DNA from: Notospermus geniculatus
Taxonomy: Eukaryota > Nemertea > Pilidiophora > Heteronemertea > Lineidae
Length of the DNA stretch: 64,000 bases
NCBI GenBank assembly: GCA_002633025.1
Contig: NMRB01000499.1
Coordinates: 53,660 to 117,659, forward strand
Direction of reading: 5' to 3'
Part shown: piece after piece, positions 60,690-64,000 of the stretch
Layout of the letters: every line of letters starts with the position of its first letter
Position numbering within the stretch: the stretch's first letter is position 1
The notes under the pieces: model-generated
Told to the model about the DNA's origin: nothing
Databases searched by the model: none
Seen by the model: only the letters and a program-made list of their open reading frames with translations
Translations under genes and position numbers: made by a program

Positions 60690-63600
60690 GTATGATTTTA
60701 GCGCTGGCTCGTGTGAATCAATGACCAAATATTCTAGAATGGTTCTGGATGTAATTTTCAGAGCCTTCACCGGCATATTAGGAGTACGAGCGGTCAAAGG
60801 CCTCGTCAATGTTTCATAAGAAAAAGCAAGACGGCAGGCCTTTAGAAATCCGTTTCAAGTGATATTTCCATGAAGATATTCCCCATATTCAAAAGATTTC
60901 CAAAGCCTATTTGGCAAATTATAGGCATTTCATTCATATCAGATCCTACCTATTGAGAAATCGTGGTTCAATGTTGGAGGCCTTTTGTTAAAGTAGGTCA
61001 CTCTTATTCAACAGAAATGTTGGTCGTTCCACGGGGTTCTATCACAAATGCTTTCAGAATAAATCAGGCCATGTGTCAATATCCGATTGTGTAAACGGGT
61101 CTCGCTGCATTTTTGGAAAATCACCCGATAGATTTCATTTCAGATGGTTTTAAATGGAACTGGATATCGGCCAATATCTGAATATATGTAGACTTCCGAA
61201 GCCAATCAATAGTGTTGGACGCAGACTGGCGTAAACGACCCAGGCATAATCAATTTATCACGTGGCCATTGAAATTCTTTAGTATTGAGTTACATATGAT
61301 TTCCGTGGTACTGTAAAATGACCTACTGACCTAGTTACGATAGAGTTGTCTTTGATTAGGCGAAAACTTCGACACATCACATCACCATTCATGACTTGGA
61401 TGATGCCCAATCTCCAGAAGGAGTGTAACAAATCTGCACCGTCTTCCCTCTTATTGTATAGATATATGTACAATGTAGGCCTATTTTAGCAGTATGTTTA
61501 GCTGTCCTGTTATATCCTGTTATATCGACATTCCTGATATTGAAGATTGCTTTTCCAACGCATTCATATTTACGTGAATGCTAGACTAAGGCTACATATA
61601 ACTTCTGTGTCCAGAATGAGGGGTGTCCTGAAGTCAGGGGTGTCTATACTAAAAAAATCTGTTAGTTGTCGGGGCCAGCTGCTGCCGGTGGTTGGTTCTC
61701 AATTTAAAGTACAATACACAATTTTGAGGGGGTCTGCTAGAGATTCCAGCAACTCCACAGCAAAGCATTTTTGACCTGACCTTGATAGAGAGGTGTTCGC
61801 TTAACAGAGGTGTCCGCTTAGCGAGGTTCCACTCAATTAATCATTGCTCAACCTGTACATTATATTTACCGGTTATGATGTATTGTGTGTATTGAGGTTA
61901 TGCGCAGTTTGAGCTGAATATAGAGCAGTGGAAAACCATGAAACGTTGTATCAATGATTCGCTGAATCACTTTCTAAAAATACCCCACCACCGTGCCTGG
62001 CACCGGCTGAATGAAGTATGCGGTTTGACATATTTGATCTACATGTAGAACTACTGACAAAACCGTCGGGTGATTTCTTACAAAAATTACCCATAGATTT
62101 TGACACCGGGATGTTTTTTTGGAATACAGAAATTCGTTCGCACTTGACTGTGCATGTCATTAAAAACTTGCTGGGATCATTGTTGTACGCTACACTTCCT
62201 TGGGGCGGGGGTGGATCTTCGTAACTTTGCTATACAGCCTGAATCGCCTTGGGGGCCGTAACGGCAAATTGACCTACTTAACAAGGAAAAAATACAAATG
62301 TATCCATGTACTACATGTACATACTACAATATGTATTCATAATGGCCTCTCATGAGATCTGAGTGCAGGGGGAAACTGGAATTCCCGTGAAATCTGCACC
62401 AAACTTGGACAAAATGTTCCGAAATTTGGTTGGCAAACATTGCGTACATGGAGTTAGTTTCTGTGTAAAACATGAAGAAGGTTTTTTCGACTCGTATCCA
62501 TCGACAACGATGGTTTGTGTCGATAGCGCTACGTACAGGAAGATTGTGCACTTCCTGTTTTAAGGGGATTCCCACTGATATTTACAATACTGGCTGGTGA
62601 AAATTTAGGTTACGCATTGTGCGGCGGAGATGAGGGGTGTACGCCTTGATGCGATGACTAACGTAAAGGTCTCCGCGTTCCTGGGGGTGCGTTTGAGGCG
62701 TACATGCTGTATGCTGATCTGTGATATCGGCATCAGAATCAGGCTGCTGCCAACAATTTCCTGGATTGTGGATTCTGGACTCTGGACATTGCATCTCTCA
62801 TCACTGGATTCGGATCTGGAGTCCGGAATCCGTGATCCATGCAACGATTGTGAAAGTCAAATCTAAGTCTGCGTTAAATGGGCAGGAAGTAAAGCTTTAG
62901 AATAGGAAAAAATGTTTCATAACAGTGAATAGTTTCTGGGCCTTTATGCAGGTTATCACCGCCATGGTACTTATGATAACAAAATATAGAATTAAAGGAA
63001 AATTCCCTCCATGTGATTGTCGGATTTGTCACCGTGAACGTCCGACTGGGTATTCTATTCTGGTGTAGGCCTACTGTAAATGCGAACCAGGAAATGTCAC
63101 TTTGTATTAGCAATACAGGTGACCATAGACAATTCTCGAATTCCCAGATCTGCACACTTCCGCTGAAATCGCAACCACAACCTCGATCTGAAACCACAAG
63201 ACGTGACGCCATCCATGATTCAGCAATGGTCGACTCTGACGAACGTCGTCGAAGTCACTGTCATGGGGTTCTCTGTGTCATGTCATTCAGTTTCAGACCG
63301 AGATTGTGTTTGCTATTTTGGCAGAAGTGTGCAAATCTTTCTCGTTTATGTCAATTCGGGATTTTTCTATTGGTCGGGTTTCTTCAATGCGCAACGTTTG
63401 CTCTAATCCATTTTCAAAATTACAAATAGCGAAAACAGTGACACGTCGCAAAAGCCACGTCCGAGTTCAACAACCTCCTTTAGTTCATGATAAAAGGAGG
63501 AAATGGTGTTTAGTGAATCACATTCAGATTTCTGGGAAGAGCTGATCTTTACTCACTAACCCACTTTCCGTCCATGTGATCCAAAAACACCTGACACAGT

Positions 63601-63993
63601 CTCTCTGAAGATAATTGACCTAAATATTTGATAAATTATCATTATGACAATATTTGATGATTGATTTAATAGATCACACTTAGTAAAAAAACTTGGTCCT
63701 ACTTTTATGCGATTAAAAAAGTCGATCATCAACTGAGAGGTTAGCGGATAAATTGGTTCCTGATCTCACTGGTAGGACTAAATCCTGAGATCGGTAGCGC
63801 CTGTCCCATCACATGATCGGCTGAAAACAGCTGATGAAAATGCGATGATCGGTTGAAGAATTTTTGCTTGCTCTTTTGTTTAATAAAGTGACCAATTTTC
63901 GTGTTTTCCAGGTTTCACTGCTGACCCGACGATCAGTTTCATTATGCTGAAAGAATGTCACATGGCGCTGACGCCTGATGACGATGGCGACCT
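59283..63993 (+). CDS. Unidentified basic nuclear-type protein, 5' part
   Basis: I do not recognise the family. ATG 59283 (AAAATGGCC) starts MATTSASAGQEHGE, then VAMVSMLSGPAPPQPPLLAH. Lys-rich runs follow (KKERKKGPKKGPKPKVKG, KIKKKKKRG, PPRKKAKKSEKQRHK, KKSRKKR, PPKKRKM), typical of several nuclear localisation signals, with Ser-Pro clusters (KPKSPRSPRRKSPE). The first exon ends at 60689. The exon at 63912-63993 joins in phase 1 and adds FTADPTISFIMLKECHMALT with acidic PDDDGDL before a donor at the window edge. The frame that reaches the 60689 donor differs by one from the frame carrying the first 400 residues, so an indel between 60485 and 60560 is likely. A chromatin or transcription factor is plausible from composition only. 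Confidence 0.7.
60690..63911 (+). other. Intron of the third gene
   Basis: I see no further exon. The intron holds a foldback element (63120-63365), two TAGGCCTA sites (61476 and 63066) and otherwise unassigned AT-rich DNA. Confidence 0.5.
63120..63365. mobile_element. Foldback element, copy in third gene
   Basis: GACAATTCTCGAATTCCCAG, CGCAACCACAACCTCGATCT, CATGATTCAGCAATGGTCGA and GTTTCAGACCGAGATTGTG match the 50505 family. Confidence 0.7.
63912..63993 (+). CDS. Third gene, exon 2
   Basis: Acceptor GTTTTCCAG and donor CT|GTAAGTA frame 82 bases. In the phase left by exon 1 the exon is fully open (GFTADPTISFIMLKECHMAL). The gene continues beyond the window. Confidence 0.6.
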
Positions 63994-64000
63994 GTAAGTA

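Overview
The window is animal nuclear DNA. It carries split genes with GT-AG introns, a hedgehog-pathway GLI transcription factor, tRNA-derived SINEs and many short inverted-repeat DNA transposons. The exon sequences are clearly bilaterian. The SINE and MITE content and the moderate intron sizes suggest a marine invertebrate (an ambulacrarian, amphioxus or lophotrochozoan is possible), but I cannot name the phylum from sequence alone. Short N runs and single Ns (22504, 28317, 40998-41020 region, 50218-50231) show that this is a draft assembly.

Layout, left to right, all genes on the plus strand. (1) 1-2846: upstream DNA with one well-bounded MITE and no gene I can support. (2) 2847-9668: a cullin-1 gene in 14 coding exons, predicted 688 residues. 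It is intact except that about 90 codons of the third cullin repeat are missing at 5972-5990, joined in frame. (3) 9669-22657: non-coding DNA with MITEs, SINEs, a perfect hairpin and a 20-bp tandem array. (4) 22658-55767: a GLI-family gene. A probable first coding exon (22658-22741) is separated by a 21-kb intron from 15 further exons (43806-55767). Together they predict about 1592 residues, with a SUFU-binding SYGH motif, five C2H2 fingers, RRxS protein kinase A sites and the conserved acidic activation motifs at the C terminus. (5) 55768-59282: 3' UTR and intergenic DNA with a 27-bp tandem repeat and MITEs. (6) 59283-63993: the 5' part of an unidentified, very basic nuclear-type protein gene that runs off the right edge and appears to carry a one-base frameshift in its first exon.

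CUL1 is the scaffold of SCF ubiquitin ligases, and in other animals SCF-bTrCP processes GLI proteins after protein kinase A phosphorylation. The two neighbours are therefore linked by a known pathway, although nothing here shows that the linkage is functional.

Most of the unexplained structure comes from mobile DNA. Two copies of a 153-bp MITE are almost identical. One sits inside a 20-bp tandem repeat, where the repeat period itself shows the TA target duplication. A second TA-flanked MITE lies beside an unfilled duplicate of its target. Several elements are nested inside SINEs with short target duplications. The 8-bp palindrome TAGGCCTA occurs at least 18 times, always outside coding exons, against about one expected. 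I found no CRISPR array, operon, intact RNA gene or credible novel multi-gene system.
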